This document shows positions 54,562-63,857 of a stretch of 64,000 bases of DNA, one piece after another; position 1 is the first letter of the stretch; each line of letters begins with the position of its first letter. Source of the DNA: Kumtagia ephedrae (GTDB lineage: Bacteria > Pseudomonadota > Alphaproteobacteria > Rhizobiales > Rhizobiaceae); assembly GCF_003012745.1 (NCBI RefSeq), contig NZ_PXYK01000003.1, forward strand, positions 247,664 through 311,663, read 5' to 3'. The notes below the pieces were generated by a model, which had not been told where the DNA came from, did no database searches, and worked only from the letters and a program-made list of their open reading frames with translations. The translations under genes were made by a program, and so were the position numbers.

Positions 54562-57500
54562 TTGATTCTGGCGCGGCTGTTCGTCTTCGTCGGTGGATTG
54601 ATCGTTCTGGCGCTGACCACGGCGCTGGTCGCTCCCTATTTCATCGACTGGACCAGCTATCGCGCCGCCTTCGAGCGCGAGGCGAGCGCGGTCCTCGGCC
54701 GCAAGGTTACAGTCGAGGGCCCGGCGGAGGCGCGGCTGCTGCCGTTCCCCTCGGTGAGCTTCTCCGATGTCTCGGTGGGCGGCGGTTTGCGTGGCGAGCC
54801 GGCAATGACGGTCGAGACCTTCTCCATGGATGCCGAGCTCGCGCCGTTCCTGCGCGGCGAGTTCCTGATCTTCGACATGCGCATGGTGCGGCCGAGGGCG
54901 ATCGTCGATATCGGCGAGGACGGCATGGTCGACTGGGCGGTGCGGCCGTCGAGCCCGATCCCGGCCTCGAAGATCGCCCTGGAGAAGCTGACGGTGACGG
55001 ACGGCCGGGTGGAGATCCGCCACCGCCCGTCCGGGCGCACGCATGTCGTGTCCGGCATCGAAACGGAGCTGTCGGCGAAGTCGCTGGCCGGCCCGTGGCG
55101 GCTCGCCGGAACGCTGGCCTTCGACGGCGAGGCAGCCGCCGTCTCCGCGGCGACGGGCGTAGCCGATCCGGACGGGCGCCTGCGTCTCAGGGTCAAGCTG
55201 GCGCCCGCGCGGCAGCCGGTCTCGCTCGATGCCGATGGCGAGGTGGCGCTGAAGCCGGAGGGGCTCGTCTACTCCGGCGGCTTCCGGCTGACCGAGACGC
55301 CGGTCAAGCCGGCTGCGGCGGAAGGCGAGGCGCAGCCGGTCCGAAAGGCGGAGGCGCCGCGCTACCGCCTCAACGGCCAATTCATCCTGGACAGCCGCAA
55401 GCTGGACCTGGCGGCGTTCCGCTTCGAGAGCGGGCCGCTCGATCATCCCTATACGGCCGACGGCATGGCGAGCCTCGATTTCGGCGCCGAGCCGCGCTTT
55501 ACCATCAAGGCGAGCGGGGCGCAGATGCGCATCGACGAAGCGCTCGGCGCCGACCAGGGTGCCAGCCTGTCGCTCGAGCAGCGGCTAAGGGCTTTCACGG
55601 CGGCGATGCTCGCCCTGCCGAAGCCGACGATCCCGGGCTCGATCTCCGTCGACCTGCCGGCGGTGGTGGCCGGCGACACGACGATCCGCGACGTGCGGCT
55701 GGCGGCGGAGCCGGCCGACGGCGGCTGGAGCATCAAGTCGGCCGCAGCCACGCTGCCCGGCCGCACCACGCTGGAGGCCGACGGATTCCTGCGCACCGAG
55801 GGTGAATTCGGCTTCGACGGCAATCTGCTGATCGCCGTTGCCCAGCCATCCGGCTTCGCCGCCTGGGTGGCCCGGGACATCGACGAGGCCATCCGCCGGC
55901 TGCCGGCCGCCGGCTTCAGCGCCAGGGTCGAGATGACCGAGCGGCGGCAGCTCTTCCGCGACCTGGAGCTGGCGCTCGGCAAGGCGCGCTTCCGCGGCGA
56001 GATCGACAGCCGTCAGCCCGTCGACCAGCGTCCGTCGATGCTGGTCCGGCTGGACGGCGATGCGCTCGATGTCGACGGGCTTTCGGCCTTCGCATCGCTC
56101 TTCGTCAGCGATGCCGGGCGGACCCGGTTCGGCGCGTCCGATCTCGACCTCCAGGTGAAGGCGGGACCGGTCGACATGGCCGGGCTTTCGGCGGAAACCG
56201 TCGACACGGCGCTGCGGCTGCGCGAGGGAAGACTGGAGATCGATCGCCTGTCCATCGGCGGGCTGGCGGGCGCATCGATCAGCGCGACCGGCATGATCGA
56301 GGGATTTCCGGAGAAGCCGGCGGGCAACGTCGATGCCTCGATCGTCTCGGTCGACCTTGCGCCGCTGGCCGGCCTGGTGGCCCGACGCTTTCCCGACAGC
56401 TTTCCGGCGCAGCAGCTCGAGCGCCGTGTCGCCGCCTATCCGGGCCTGCTGACGGACGCCCGCCTCGACATCGTGGCCAAGGCGCGGCAAGGCACGGATG
56501 GCCGGACCGCCGTGGAACTCGGGCTCGACGGCATCGCCGGCGGGTCGACGCTGTCGGCCAGCATATCCGGCGACGGCCAGGCCGACGCGATCCGGGATGC
56601 CGAGCTGTCGCTGTCGGCCTCGGCCGGCAATGGCGACGCCACCGCCCTGCTGGCGCTTGCGGGGCTGCCGGCGCTGCCGCTCGGCGTCACCGGCCCCGGC
56701 GAGCTGGCCGTGTCCGCCAGGGGCACGCTGGCGGGCGGGCTGGACAGCATCGCGACCCTGAAGGGCGACGCGTTCCTCGCGACTTTCGCCGGGACGTCGA
56801 CCATGGAGGAAGACGGCTTCGCCGCCAAGGGAAAGGCCAATGTGGAGGCGGCCGACATCGAGCCGTGGCTGATGACCATGGGCCTGAGCCTGCCCGGCAT
56901 GGGCTTGGGCACGGCCGTCCACTTCACCGCCAATGCCGATCTCGGCTCGGGCCTGCTCGTGCTCGACGGAGTCGACGGCGTCGTCAACGAGACTGCGGTC
57001 GCCGGCGACCTCAATGTCGGCTTGGAGGCGGACAGGCCGAGCCTCGACGGGGCGCTGGTGCTCGACGATCTGCCGCTGGAGCCGTTCGCGGCAATGGTCG
57101 TCGGCGGGGAGGCGCTGGCGAGCGTGAAGGGCCGGTGGGCCTCGGCGCCCTTCGGGCAGAAAACGGTGCTGCCCTTCACCGCGTCGCTGGATGTCTCCGC
57201 CGCGACGCTGACGGCCGGCTCGGCGGCGGCCTACGACACGACGCTGTCGCTCGGGCTCGACGACGACGGGCTGCGGGTCGCCGACCTGAAGGCGACCTAT
57301 GCCGGCGGAGCGCTCGACGGCCGGTTCGAGCTGAAGAACAATGGCGGCACCGCCCTGTTCTCCGGGCAGTTCCGGCTCGATGGCGCCGAGCTGAGCGAGG
57401 CGGTGGCGGGCGGGCTTGCCGGAAAGGGCAATCTCTCGGCCACCGTGACCGGCAATGGCAAGTCGGTCGAAGCGCTGGTCGCGTCACTGTCCGGTTCGGG

Positions 57501-58458
57501 AACGGCATCGGCCAGGGGGCTTGCCATCCAGGGCATCGCCGACACGGCGCTGCCGGCGCTGCTGGCGCGCGCCGACGCGATCGGCCGCGACATCGACGCC
57601 GGCAAGGTCGCCGCCTTCGCCCCCGCGATCGTCGGCGCGGGCGCTTTCGCGGCGGGCGACGCCGATGCCGCCTTCACCATCGCCGCCGGCGTGCTGCGCA
57701 CCCCGCCGGTGCTGCTCGGCAATCCGAGGGCGCGGATCACGGCCGAGCTGCGGAGCGACTTCAGCAGCGGCGAGGCCTCGGCCATCGGCAGCATCGCCTA
57801 TGCGGCGGGCGAGGCGGCCCTGACCGGCTCGGAGCCGAGCCTGAACTTTTCCGCGCGGCGTCGGGCCGGGGTCACGGAGGCGAGCTTCGACAGCGGTCCG
57901 CTGGCGCAGTTCCTGACCCAGCGCGCCCTGGAGCGCGAGCAGGAGCGGGTGGAGGCGATGCAGGCCGCGCTGGTCGAGAAGCAGCGGCTGCGCCGCGAGG
58001 TCCGCTACTACGCCGCCCTGCAGGCCGAGCGCGAGCGGGTCGCCGCCGAGGCGCTGCGCAAGGCGGAGGAGGAGGCCCGCCAGCGCGCCGAAGCCGAAGC
58101 CCGCCGCAAGGCGCAAGAGGAAGAACGCCGCCGCCGCGCCGAAGAGGAGGCGCGGCAGGAGGCGGCAGAGGAGGCGAGGGCGGCCGAGCAGGCACGCCTG
58201 CGCGCCGAGGAAGAGGAATTCCGGCGCATCGTCGCCGAGGACGAGGCCCGCAGGGCGGCCGAGGCTCGGCGCGCCGCGGAAGAGGAGCGGCAGCGCGCCG
58301 CCACCCTCCGGCGCCAGGCGGACCAGGTGGCGCCCTTGCCCTCGGATCCCGGCGACGTGCCGCTGCCGGCACCGCGCCAGGACGTCCAGCCCCTCCGGCC
58401 GGCGCAACCGACGCCGCAGACCATCGAGGGCTTCATCGATTCACTGACGGGCGGGTAA
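54562..58458 (+). CDS. AsmA family protein with charged coiled-coil tail
   Basis: A very large (1298-residue) inner-membrane-anchored protein of the AsmA family, a group linked to outer-membrane lipid transport and assembly. One N-terminal helix (LFVFVGGLIVLALTTALVAP, about 5-24) is followed by the AsmA/VPS13-like start FIDWTSYRAAFEREASAVLG, then long beta-rich AsmA repeats and an AsmA-like C-terminal domain (GSGTASARGLAIQGI). Residues about 1115-1255 are a nearly uninterrupted Glu/Arg/Ala coiled coil (QERVEAMQAALVEKQRLRRE, REEA-type heptads), and a proline-rich end closes with TIEGFIDSLTGG. The start is a TTG, as no in-frame ATG gives the anchor. Confidence 0.9.
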   Translation: MILARLFVFVGGLIVLALTTALVAPYFIDWTSYRAAFEREASAVLGRKVTVEGPAEARLLPFPSVSFSDVSVGGGLRGEPAMTVETFSMDAELAPFLRGEFLIFDMRMVRPRAIVDIGEDGMVDWAVRPSSPIPASKIALEKLTVTDGRVEIRHRPSGRTHVVSGIETELSAKSLAGPWRLAGTLAFDGEAAAVSAATGVADPDGRLRLRVKLAPARQPVSLDADGEVALKPEGLVYSGGFRLTETPVKPAAAEGEAQPVRKAEAPRYRLNGQFILDSRKLDLAAFRFESGPLDHPYTADGMASLDFGAEPRFTIKASGAQMRIDEALGADQGASLSLEQRLRAFTAAMLALPKPTIPGSISVDLPAVVAGDTTIRDVRLAAEPADGGWSIKSAAATLPGRTTLEADGFLRTEGEFGFDGNLLIAVAQPSGFAAWVARDIDEAIRRLPAAGFSARVEMTERRQLFRDLELALGKARFRGEIDSRQPVDQRPSMLVRLDGDALDVDGLSAFASLFVSDAGRTRFGASDLDLQVKAGPVDMAGLSAETVDTALRLREGRLEIDRLSIGGLAGASISATGMIEGFPEKPAGNVDASIVSVDLAPLAGLVARRFPDSFPAQQLERRVAAYPGLLTDARLDIVAKARQGTDGRTAVELGLDGIAGGSTLSASISGDGQADAIRDAELSLSASAGNGDATALLALAGLPALPLGVTGPGELAVSARGTLAGGLDSIATLKGDAFLATFAGTSTMEEDGFAAKGKANVEAADIEPWLMTMGLSLPGMGLGTAVHFTANADLGSGLLVLDGVDGVVNETAVAGDLNVGLEADRPSLDGALVLDDLPLEPFAAMVVGGEALASVKGRWASAPFGQKTVLPFTASLDVSAATLTAGSAAAYDTTLSLGLDDDGLRVADLKATYAGGALDGRFELKNNGGTALFSGQFRLDGAELSEAVAGGLAGKGNLSATVTGNGKSVEALVASLSGSGTASARGLAIQGIADTALPALLARADAIGRDIDAGKVAAFAPAIVGAGAFAAGDADAAFTIAAGVLRTPPVLLGNPRARITAELRSDFSSGEASAIGSIAYAAGEAALTGSEPSLNFSARRRAGVTEASFDSGPLAQFLTQRALEREQERVEAMQAALVEKQRLRREVRYYAALQAERERVAAEALRKAEEEARQRAEAEARRKAQEEERRRRAEEEARQEAAEEARAAEQARLRAEEEEFRRIVAEDEARRAAEARRAAEEERQRAATLRRQADQVAPLPSDPGDVPLPAPRQDVQPLRPAQPTPQTIEGFIDSLTGG

Positions 58459-58570
58459 GGGGGCTCGCCCGGCTCGTGCCTCGGGGGTGGATCGAAATTC
58501 AGGGGCGCGTCGCGAATGGCGATCAAAAACCGGCGCCGCCGCCAAGGATTACCGGATGACAGGAGGTGCA

Positions 58571-59752
58571 ATGATCGACCTACTCTCCGGCGTCCGCGTG
58601 CTGGACCTCACCAACGTGCTGGCCGGGCCGTATTGCTGCTACCAGCTCGCCCTGCTCGGCGCCGACGTGATCAAGGTCGAGGCGCCGGCGGGCGGCGACC
58701 TGGCGCGGCAGCTCGGCGCCTCGCCGGAGCTCAACCGCGCCGGCATGGGCGCCTCCTTCCTCGCCCAGAACGCCGGAAAACGCTCGGTCGTGCTCGACCT
58801 CAAGAAGGAAGCCGAGCGCGAGCGTTTCCTCGACCTCGTCGCCACCGCCGACGCGCTGGTGGAAAATTTCCGGCCAGGCGTCATGCAGAGGCTCGGGCTC
58901 GGCTACGACGTGTTGAAGGGAGTGCAGCCGCGCCTGGTCTATTGCGCCATCTCCGGCTTCGGCCAGACCGGCCCTATGCGCGACAACCCGGCCTACGATC
59001 AGATCATCCAGGGGCTCTCCGGCATCATGAGCATCACCGGCACGCCGGAGGCCGCGCCGCTCAGGGTCGGCTATCCCGTCGCCGACACGGTCGGCGGGCT
59101 GGTCGGCGCCTTCGCCACCTGCGCCGCGCTGGTGCGGCAGAAGACCACCGGCGAAGGGGCCTTCCTCGACGTGTCTATGCTGGAGAGCGCGCTGTCGGCG
59201 CTGGGCTGGCCGGTATCGAACTATCTCACCGCCGATGTCGAGCCGACACCGATGGGCAACGAGAACATGACGGCGGCACCCTCCGGCACCTTCCGCACCG
59301 GCGACGGTCTGCTCAACATCGCCGCCAACAAGCAGGAGCAGTTCGTGACGCTGTGCGCATTGGCCGGCCGGCCGGAACTCGCCGCCGACCCGCGCTTCGC
59401 CGAACGGGAGACGCGCAAGAAGAACCGCACCGCGCTGAAGACCTTGCTCGAGGAAGCGCTGGCCGGCGATACGGCGGCGGCGTGGGAGCAAAAGCTCAAT
59501 CGCGCCGGCGTGCCGGCGGGCCGCGTGCTCACCATCCCGCAGGTGCTCGACGAGGAGCAGGTGCGGCAGCGGCGCATGACGCGCAGCTTCGCCGGCGTCG
59601 CCGGCCGCGAAAAGCCGCTGACGGTGGTGCGCGGCGGCGTCATCGTCGACGGCCGGCCGCCGCTGCCCGAATCGCCGCCGCCGGTGCTCGGGGAGCATTC
59701 GGACGAGATTTTCGCGGCGACGCCGCGCCGCGCCCGAAAGGCCGCCTCATGA
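58571..59752 (+). CDS. CaiB/BaiF (class III) CoA-transferase
   Basis: A 393-residue family III CoA-transferase (formyl-CoA transferase fold). Typical blocks are VLDLTNVLAGPYCCYQLALL, DVIKVEAPAGGDLARQL, RSVVLDLKKEAER, VENFRPGVMQRLGL, and AISGFGQTGPMRDNPAYDQI; the last contains the catalytic aspartate (NPAYDQ). The donor and acceptor are unknown. It is translationally coupled (four-base overlap) to a citryl-CoA lyase-like gene, so the pair probably activates a tri- or dicarboxylic acid to its CoA ester and then cleaves it. AGGAGG precedes ATG 58571. Confidence 0.9.
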   Translation: MIDLLSGVRVLDLTNVLAGPYCCYQLALLGADVIKVEAPAGGDLARQLGASPELNRAGMGASFLAQNAGKRSVVLDLKKEAERERFLDLVATADALVENFRPGVMQRLGLGYDVLKGVQPRLVYCAISGFGQTGPMRDNPAYDQIIQGLSGIMSITGTPEAAPLRVGYPVADTVGGLVGAFATCAALVRQKTTGEGAFLDVSMLESALSALGWPVSNYLTADVEPTPMGNENMTAAPSGTFRTGDGLLNIAANKQEQFVTLCALAGRPELAADPRFAERETRKKNRTALKTLLEEALAGDTAAAWEQKLNRAGVPAGRVLTIPQVLDEEQVRQRRMTRSFAGVAGREKPLTVVRGGVIVDGRPPLPESPPPVLGEHSDEIFAATPRRARKAAS

Positions 59753-60594
59753 GCACGGACGACAAGAAGACCGGCCGCGCCCGCGGCGAGGAATGGTGGA
59801 CGACGAAGATCATCGAGATGAAGCCGGGCATGATCCGCCTGCGCGGCTATGCCATCGAGGAGCTGATCGGCCGCGTCAGCTTTCCCGCCATGATCTGGCT
59901 GATGCTGCGCGGCGAGCTGCCGAGCGAGGAGCAGGCCGACCTGCTCGGCATCGCCCTGTCGGCGGCGGTCGACCACGGGCCGCAGGCGCCGTCGATCGCG
60001 ATCGCCCGCATGGCCATGACCTGCGGCGTCGGCATCAACAGCGCCATGGCATCGGCCGTCAACGTGCTGGGCGACGTGCATGGCGGCGCCGGCGAGCAGG
60101 CGCTGGCATTCTTCGGCGACATCGCCGCGGCCATGGATGCCGGGCACGCGCTGGAAGCCGCGGCGGCCGCTCGGCTCGATCGCTTCTTCGCCGAGGCGGA
60201 AGGCTACGTTCCCGGCCTCGGCCACCGCTTCCACCCGGTCGACCCGCGTGCCCCCAGGCTGTTGGCCGTGACGCGCGATTTCGCCGGCCGCGGCGTCGTG
60301 CCCGGCCGCTTCGCCGACATCGCGGAAGCGGTGGAGGCCGGGGTCGAGCGGCGCAAGGGCAAGAAAATCCCGCTCAACATCGATGGCGCCACCGCCGTCA
60401 TCTACGGCGAGCTCGGCTTCCCGCCGCCGCTGACGCGCGGCCTGTTCGTGCTGTCGCGCTCCGTCGGCATCTTGGCGCATGCCTGGGAGCAGTCGCAGCA
60501 GGGCGAGCGCAACAAGGGCCCGCTGCCGCGCGAATGGCTGTGGGCCTATGCCGGCGAGCCGGCGCGAGATCTGCCGAAGGCGGAGGACGAGTAG
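59749..60594 (+). CDS. Citryl-CoA lyase / citrate-synthase-like protein
   Basis: A 281-residue member of the citrate synthase superfamily in which only the C-lyase part is present. It is shorter than true citrate synthases (about 430). Motifs are LRGYAIEELIGRVSFPAMIW, DHGPQAPSIAIARMAMTCG, GDVHGGAGEQALAFF, YVPGLGHRFHPVDPRAPRLL with the catalytic histidine, and FVLSRSVGILAHAWEQS. Proteins of this type are annotated as citryl-CoA lyase and form acetyl-CoA and oxaloacetate, or the analogous pair from a substituted substrate. The overlap with the CoA-transferase gene supports a two-step CoA-activation and cleavage reaction. Confidence 0.86.
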   Translation: MSTDDKKTGRARGEEWWTTKIIEMKPGMIRLRGYAIEELIGRVSFPAMIWLMLRGELPSEEQADLLGIALSAAVDHGPQAPSIAIARMAMTCGVGINSAMASAVNVLGDVHGGAGEQALAFFGDIAAAMDAGHALEAAAAARLDRFFAEAEGYVPGLGHRFHPVDPRAPRLLAVTRDFAGRGVVPGRFADIAEAVEAGVERRKGKKIPLNIDGATAVIYGELGFPPPLTRGLFVLSRSVGILAHAWEQSQQGERNKGPLPREWLWAYAGEPARDLPKAEDE

Positions 60595-60688
60595 CGGCGT
60601 CCACACAAGTCGGCAGCGGAGTTTCGGTGGGCAGAAACATCTTCGCCGGCCGGTGAAGGGTGCTTGCAGAAAGCTCGATACTTTGGCG

Positions 60689-61138
60689 CTAGTCCCGCAC
60701 CACAGTGTGCGGCGAGCCCTTCTCGACCTGGTCGATCACCAGCAGCCTCAGCGGCTCGGCGCCGGTGTTGGTGCCCTGATGCCACTGGCCGATCATCTCG
60801 ACGATGAAGTCGCCGGTCTTGTAGTCGGTGCCCTGGCCGGTCTCGACATTGGTGACGCGAAGGTTTCCGGCGAGCACGTAGGCATAGCGGGCGAAAGGAT
60901 GCTTGTGCACCGCCAAGGTGGCGCCCGGCGCGATTTCGTAGATCCACGCCAGCACCTGCACATCCTTGCCCGGCAGGGTTATCGGCTGGCCGGTCGCCGT
61001 GACCTCGGCCGAGGCGAGCGGCGTGACGATTGCTGGCGGCGCCTTTTCCGTCGCGTCGAAGGCGCGGGCGGCGGCGGCCTGCAAAAGCAGCGCCGCAAGG
61101 CCGGCGCATCCGAAAACTCCCGCACGCATCCCGACCAT
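60689..61138 (-). CDS. Secreted cupin-domain protein
   Basis: A 149-residue protein with a signal peptide (about 1-27, ending AAAARAF) and one cupin domain. The first cupin motif is APGATLAVHKHPFARYAYVL with metal-ligand histidines; the second is GDFIVEMIGQWHQGTNTG. Such proteins bind a metal and may be small isomerases, dioxygenases or binding proteins. The exact role is unknown. ATG 61138 follows GGGGGGAAGG, the best ribosome site. The gene is convergent with the citryl-CoA lyase gene and divergent from the XRE-cupin regulator. Confidence 0.83.
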   Translation of the reverse strand: MVGMRAGVFGCAGLAALLLQAAAARAFDATEKAPPAIVTPLASAEVTATGQPITLPGKDVQVLAWIYEIAPGATLAVHKHPFARYAYVLAGNLRVTNVETGQGTDYKTGDFIVEMIGQWHQGTNTGAEPLRLLVIDQVEKGSPHTVVRD

Positions 61139-61318
61139 GCCTTCCCCCCGACGCATCCCGACGAGACCGACTTTGCGGCCGGCGGGCCGGCGTGGCAAGC
61201 CTCACTCGCCCGATATCGCACGGGCCAGGGCACTTGCGCGGCGTGCGGGTCCGGCGGTCCGACATGCCTGCCGGTGGCTTGGCATCGCAAGCCATATTTT
61301 GGTGGACTTGAACAGCAG

Positions 61319-61343
61319 GATACGTATCTTCACCTGTGGTGAA
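61319..61343. promoter_or_regulatory. Twin palindromes upstream of the XRE-cupin regulator
   Basis: GATACGTATC (61319-61328, a perfect ten-base palindrome) abuts TTCACC-TGT-GGTGAA (61329-61343, six-base arms). They lie 16 bases before the start codon of the XRE-cupin gene and between it and the divergent cupin gene, where an autoregulatory operator would be expected. Confidence 0.5.
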
Positions 61344-61359
61344 ATCGGGAGAGGTAGTC

Positions 61360-62091
61360 ATGGCGGGCGGGGGGCAAGGGGCCAATAAGGACAACGGCCA
61401 GCAGACAGCGGCGGCCGCGGCCGCGGGAACCAGGATTCCGCTCGCGCCGCCACAACGGCAGACGACGCTGCATCAGGATCCGCACGCCATCCGCGACACG
61501 CGCGAAAAGGTGCTGGAGGTGGCGATCGGCCACGAGGTGCGGGCCTTCCGCAAGAAGCTCGGCATCACCGTCGCCGACCTCGCCGCCACCACCAACATCT
61601 CGCTCGGCATGCTGTCGAAGATCGAGAACGGCATCACCTCGCCGTCGCTGACGACGCTGCAGGCGCTGTCGCGCGCCCTCGGCGTGCCGCTCACCGCCTT
61701 CTTCCGCCGCTTCGAGGAGGAGCGCAACGCCGTGTTCGTGAAGGCCGGCGAAGGCGTCGACGTCGAGCGGCGCGGCACCCGCGCCGGCCACCAGTACAAT
61801 CTGCTCGGCTATATCGGCTCCAACACCGCGGGCGTGCTGGTGGAGCCCTACCTGATCACGCTTACCGAAAACTCCGACGTCTTCCCGACCTTCCAGCATG
61901 ACGGCATGGAGTTCCTCTACATGCTGGAGGGCGAGGTCGTGTACCGTCACGGCGCCAACCTCTACCGGATGCTGCCCGGCGACAGCCTGTTCTTCGACGC
62001 CGACGCGCCGCACGGCCCGGACGAACTGACCAGGCTGCCGATCCGCTATCTGTCGATCATCTCCTACCGCAAGGGCAGCGGCAGCGAATAA
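61360..62091 (+). CDS. XRE family transcriptional regulator with C-terminal cupin
   Basis: A 243-residue regulator. The helix-turn-helix at about 58-113 (FRKKLGITVADLAATTNISL, then GMLSKIENG, SLTTLQALSRALGVPL) is typical XRE. The C-terminal cupin domain (about 150-240) has FQHDGMEFLYMLEGEVVYRH, then LLPGD-like MLPGDSLFFDADAPHG, a ligand-sensing barrel. The N terminus is Ala/Gly-rich and disordered. ATG 61360 is preferred over the GTG at 61336 because GGGAGAGG precedes it. Members of this group control amino-acid, polyamine or sugar-acid catabolism. The regulated genes are probably local, for example the divergent cupin gene. Confidence 0.9.
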   Translation: MAGGGQGANKDNGQQTAAAAAAGTRIPLAPPQRQTTLHQDPHAIRDTREKVLEVAIGHEVRAFRKKLGITVADLAATTNISLGMLSKIENGITSPSLTTLQALSRALGVPLTAFFRRFEEERNAVFVKAGEGVDVERRGTRAGHQYNLLGYIGSNTAGVLVEPYLITLTENSDVFPTFQHDGMEFLYMLEGEVVYRHGANLYRMLPGDSLFFDADAPHGPDELTRLPIRYLSIISYRKGSGSE

Positions 62092-62196
62092 CCCGCCCCA
62101 TTCCCGTCCGGCATCCGGACGGCTTATGCGGGCGCGGTGCGGCGGCACCGGGTAAGGCGGCGACGACTTCCCCCTTCCGGCCCGTTCCCGCCATGT

Positions 62197-62225
62197 CACG
62201 CCTGCGTGATAGAAACCTTCTATCA
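62197..62225. repeat. Pair of small hairpins upstream of the 62369 gene
   Basis: CACGC-CT-GCGTG (62197-62208) and TGATAGAA-ACC-TTCTATCA (62207-62225, perfect eight-base arms) overlap by two bases. They lie 105 bases after the XRE gene and about 145 bases before the next start. They may be a transcription stop or an operator. Confidence 0.45.
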
Positions 62226-62368
62226 GCCGACCGGGATGGCGCATTGACGTCTCCCGTCATTGCTGTAGCTTGGCTATGCCTTGAACTGTGTGAAAGTATT
62301 TTTCTTGTGGTTCAATCGGGCGGACGCGCGCCGGGCGCAAATGTCCGTCCGTCGATGGGGAGGAATCG

Positions 62369-62743
62369 ATGTCGAAAATCCTGCCGGGGCTTCATCTTGG
62401 CCACGCCCCGATCGCGCTGCACCACGCCTTCCATGAGACGATGGAAGCGCTGGAAACGTGGGCGCCGGGCGAGCCGGAACCGCCGGTTTTCGTCGACGGC
62501 CGCCGTTTTGCCGCGACCGCGGTTCTGGCCGGGATGATCGACTGCACGGACCTCGTCCCGCTCAGGACCCGCGATGTCCTGCAGGTCCTGGCACGGTCGA
62601 TGCCAAGCGGCCCGACGGTCGAGAGCGGCGACACCTATGGCCGCTGGGCCGCGCTCCTGCTGTCCGATTGCGCCCGGCGGAAGACCGCGGAGCCGTGCCT
62701 GCCGAGCGCCGCGGCCGATGCCTGCGCCAGCGGCGCCCTCTAG
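62369..62743 (+). CDS. Hypothetical protein (124 residues)
   Basis: Function unknown. The product starts [20 protein letters not shown] and is Ala/Leu-rich with a helical pattern. It carries a hydrophobic/acidic core ([20 protein letters not shown]) and a cysteine-bearing end ([20 protein letters not shown]). GGGGAGGAATCG precedes the ATG, a strong ribosome site, and supports a real gene. An inverted repeat TTGAAC/GTTCAA (62281-62286 and 62310-62315) is in the upstream region. No family is claimed. Confidence 0.68.
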   Translation: MSKILPGLHLGHAPIALHHAFHETMEALETWAPGEPEPPVFVDGRRFAATAVLAGMIDCTDLVPLRTRDVLQVLARSMPSGPTVESGDTYGRWAALLLSDCARRKTAEPCLPSAAADACASGAL

Positions 62744-62913
62744 ACAGGCGGCGTTCGAAGCCGGGCCTTAGACATATTCATTGCAGGATCTTTCGTGACC
62801 GACAGCTACGATCGCAGCGACCTGGAGCCACAATCGCCGGAAGAGGCGGATCGGCGGACGGCATGGGCGGCGAGCGCCGCCGACAGCCGTGGCCGGCGGA
62901 CGGGGAGGCGCGC

Positions 62914-63813
62914 ATGGCTGCGGTGATCGACGGCAAGGCGGTCGCGGAGGATGTGGTCGGGCGGGTGAAGGTGCTTGCGGCGGAGCTGCGGGCCGGGACC
63001 GGCATCGTGCCGGGCCTGGCGGTGGTCATCGTCGGCGCGGATCCGGCCAGCCAGGTCTATGTCGCCTCCAAGGGCAAGAAGGCCAAGGAGTGCGGTTTCC
63101 ACTCGGTGCAGCACACGCTGCCGGCCGACACGGCTGAGGCCGAGCTGGTCGCGCTCGTCGAGACGCTCAACGCCGATCCGGCCATCCACGGCATTCTTGT
63201 GCAACTGCCGCTGCCGGAGCATATCGACAGCGGCCGCATCATCCAGACGATCTCGCCGGACAAGGACGTCGACGGCTTTCATTTCGTCAATGTCGGAAAG
63301 CTCGGCACCGGCGAGCTCGCCACCGCCTTCGTGCCGTGCACGCCGGCCGGCTCCATGCTTTTGATCGAGCGGCTGCGCGGCAGGGATCTGTCCGGGCTGA
63401 ATGCCGTGGTGGTCGGCCGCTCCAACATCGTCGGCAAGCCGATGGCCAATCTGCTGCTCGCCGCCAACGCCACCGTGACCATCGCCCACAGCCGCACCAA
63501 AAACCTGGCCGAGATCTGCCGGAGCGCCGACATTCTTGTCGCGGCGGTTGGCAGGCCGGAGATGGTCCGCGGCGACTGGGTGAAGCAGGGTGCCACCGTG
63601 ATCGACGTCGGCATCAACCGCGTCGCAGCACCCGAGAAGGGCGAGGGCAAGACGCGGCTGGTGGGCGACGTCGCCTATGGCGAGGCGGCGGAGAGGGCCG
63701 GCGCCATCACCCCGGTGCCGGGCGGGGTCGGGCCGATGACGATCGCGCTGCTGATGGCCAACACGCTGGTCTCGGCCAGCCTCGCCGCCGGACGGCCGAG
63801 GCCGGCGTTCTGA
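62914..63813 (+). CDS. folD: Bifunctional methylenetetrahydrofolate dehydrogenase/cyclohydrolase (FolD)
   Basis: FolD interconverts methylene-, methenyl- and formyl-tetrahydrofolate in the cytoplasm, supplying one-carbon units. It has 299 residues. Motifs are [30 protein letters not shown] with the catalytic lysine, [12 protein letters not shown], and the NADP-binding [18 protein letters not shown], with [16 protein letters not shown] near the end. ATG 62914 follows GGGGAGG. The formate-tetrahydrofolate ligase gene begins 44 bases downstream, matching a folate operon. Confidence 0.96.
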   Translation: MAAVIDGKAVAEDVVGRVKVLAAELRAGTGIVPGLAVVIVGADPASQVYVASKGKKAKECGFHSVQHTLPADTAEAELVALVETLNADPAIHGILVQLPLPEHIDSGRIIQTISPDKDVDGFHFVNVGKLGTGELATAFVPCTPAGSMLLIERLRGRDLSGLNAVVVGRSNIVGKPMANLLLAANATVTIAHSRTKNLAEICRSADILVAAVGRPEMVRGDWVKQGATVIDVGINRVAAPEKGEGKTRLVGDVAYGEAAERAGAITPVPGGVGPMTIALLMANTLVSASLAAGRPRPAF

Positions 63814-63857
63814 TCCAAATCCTCCACTTCGAACCAACCGTTTTCCAGGGGAGCCCC

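Noticed and set aside
62795..62926. A 43-codon GTG frame overlapping the folD start by 13 bases, with a weak AGGATC upstream
   Set aside because: It could be a coupled leader, but the peptide is Arg/Ala-rich with no recognisable sequence and the support is too weak.
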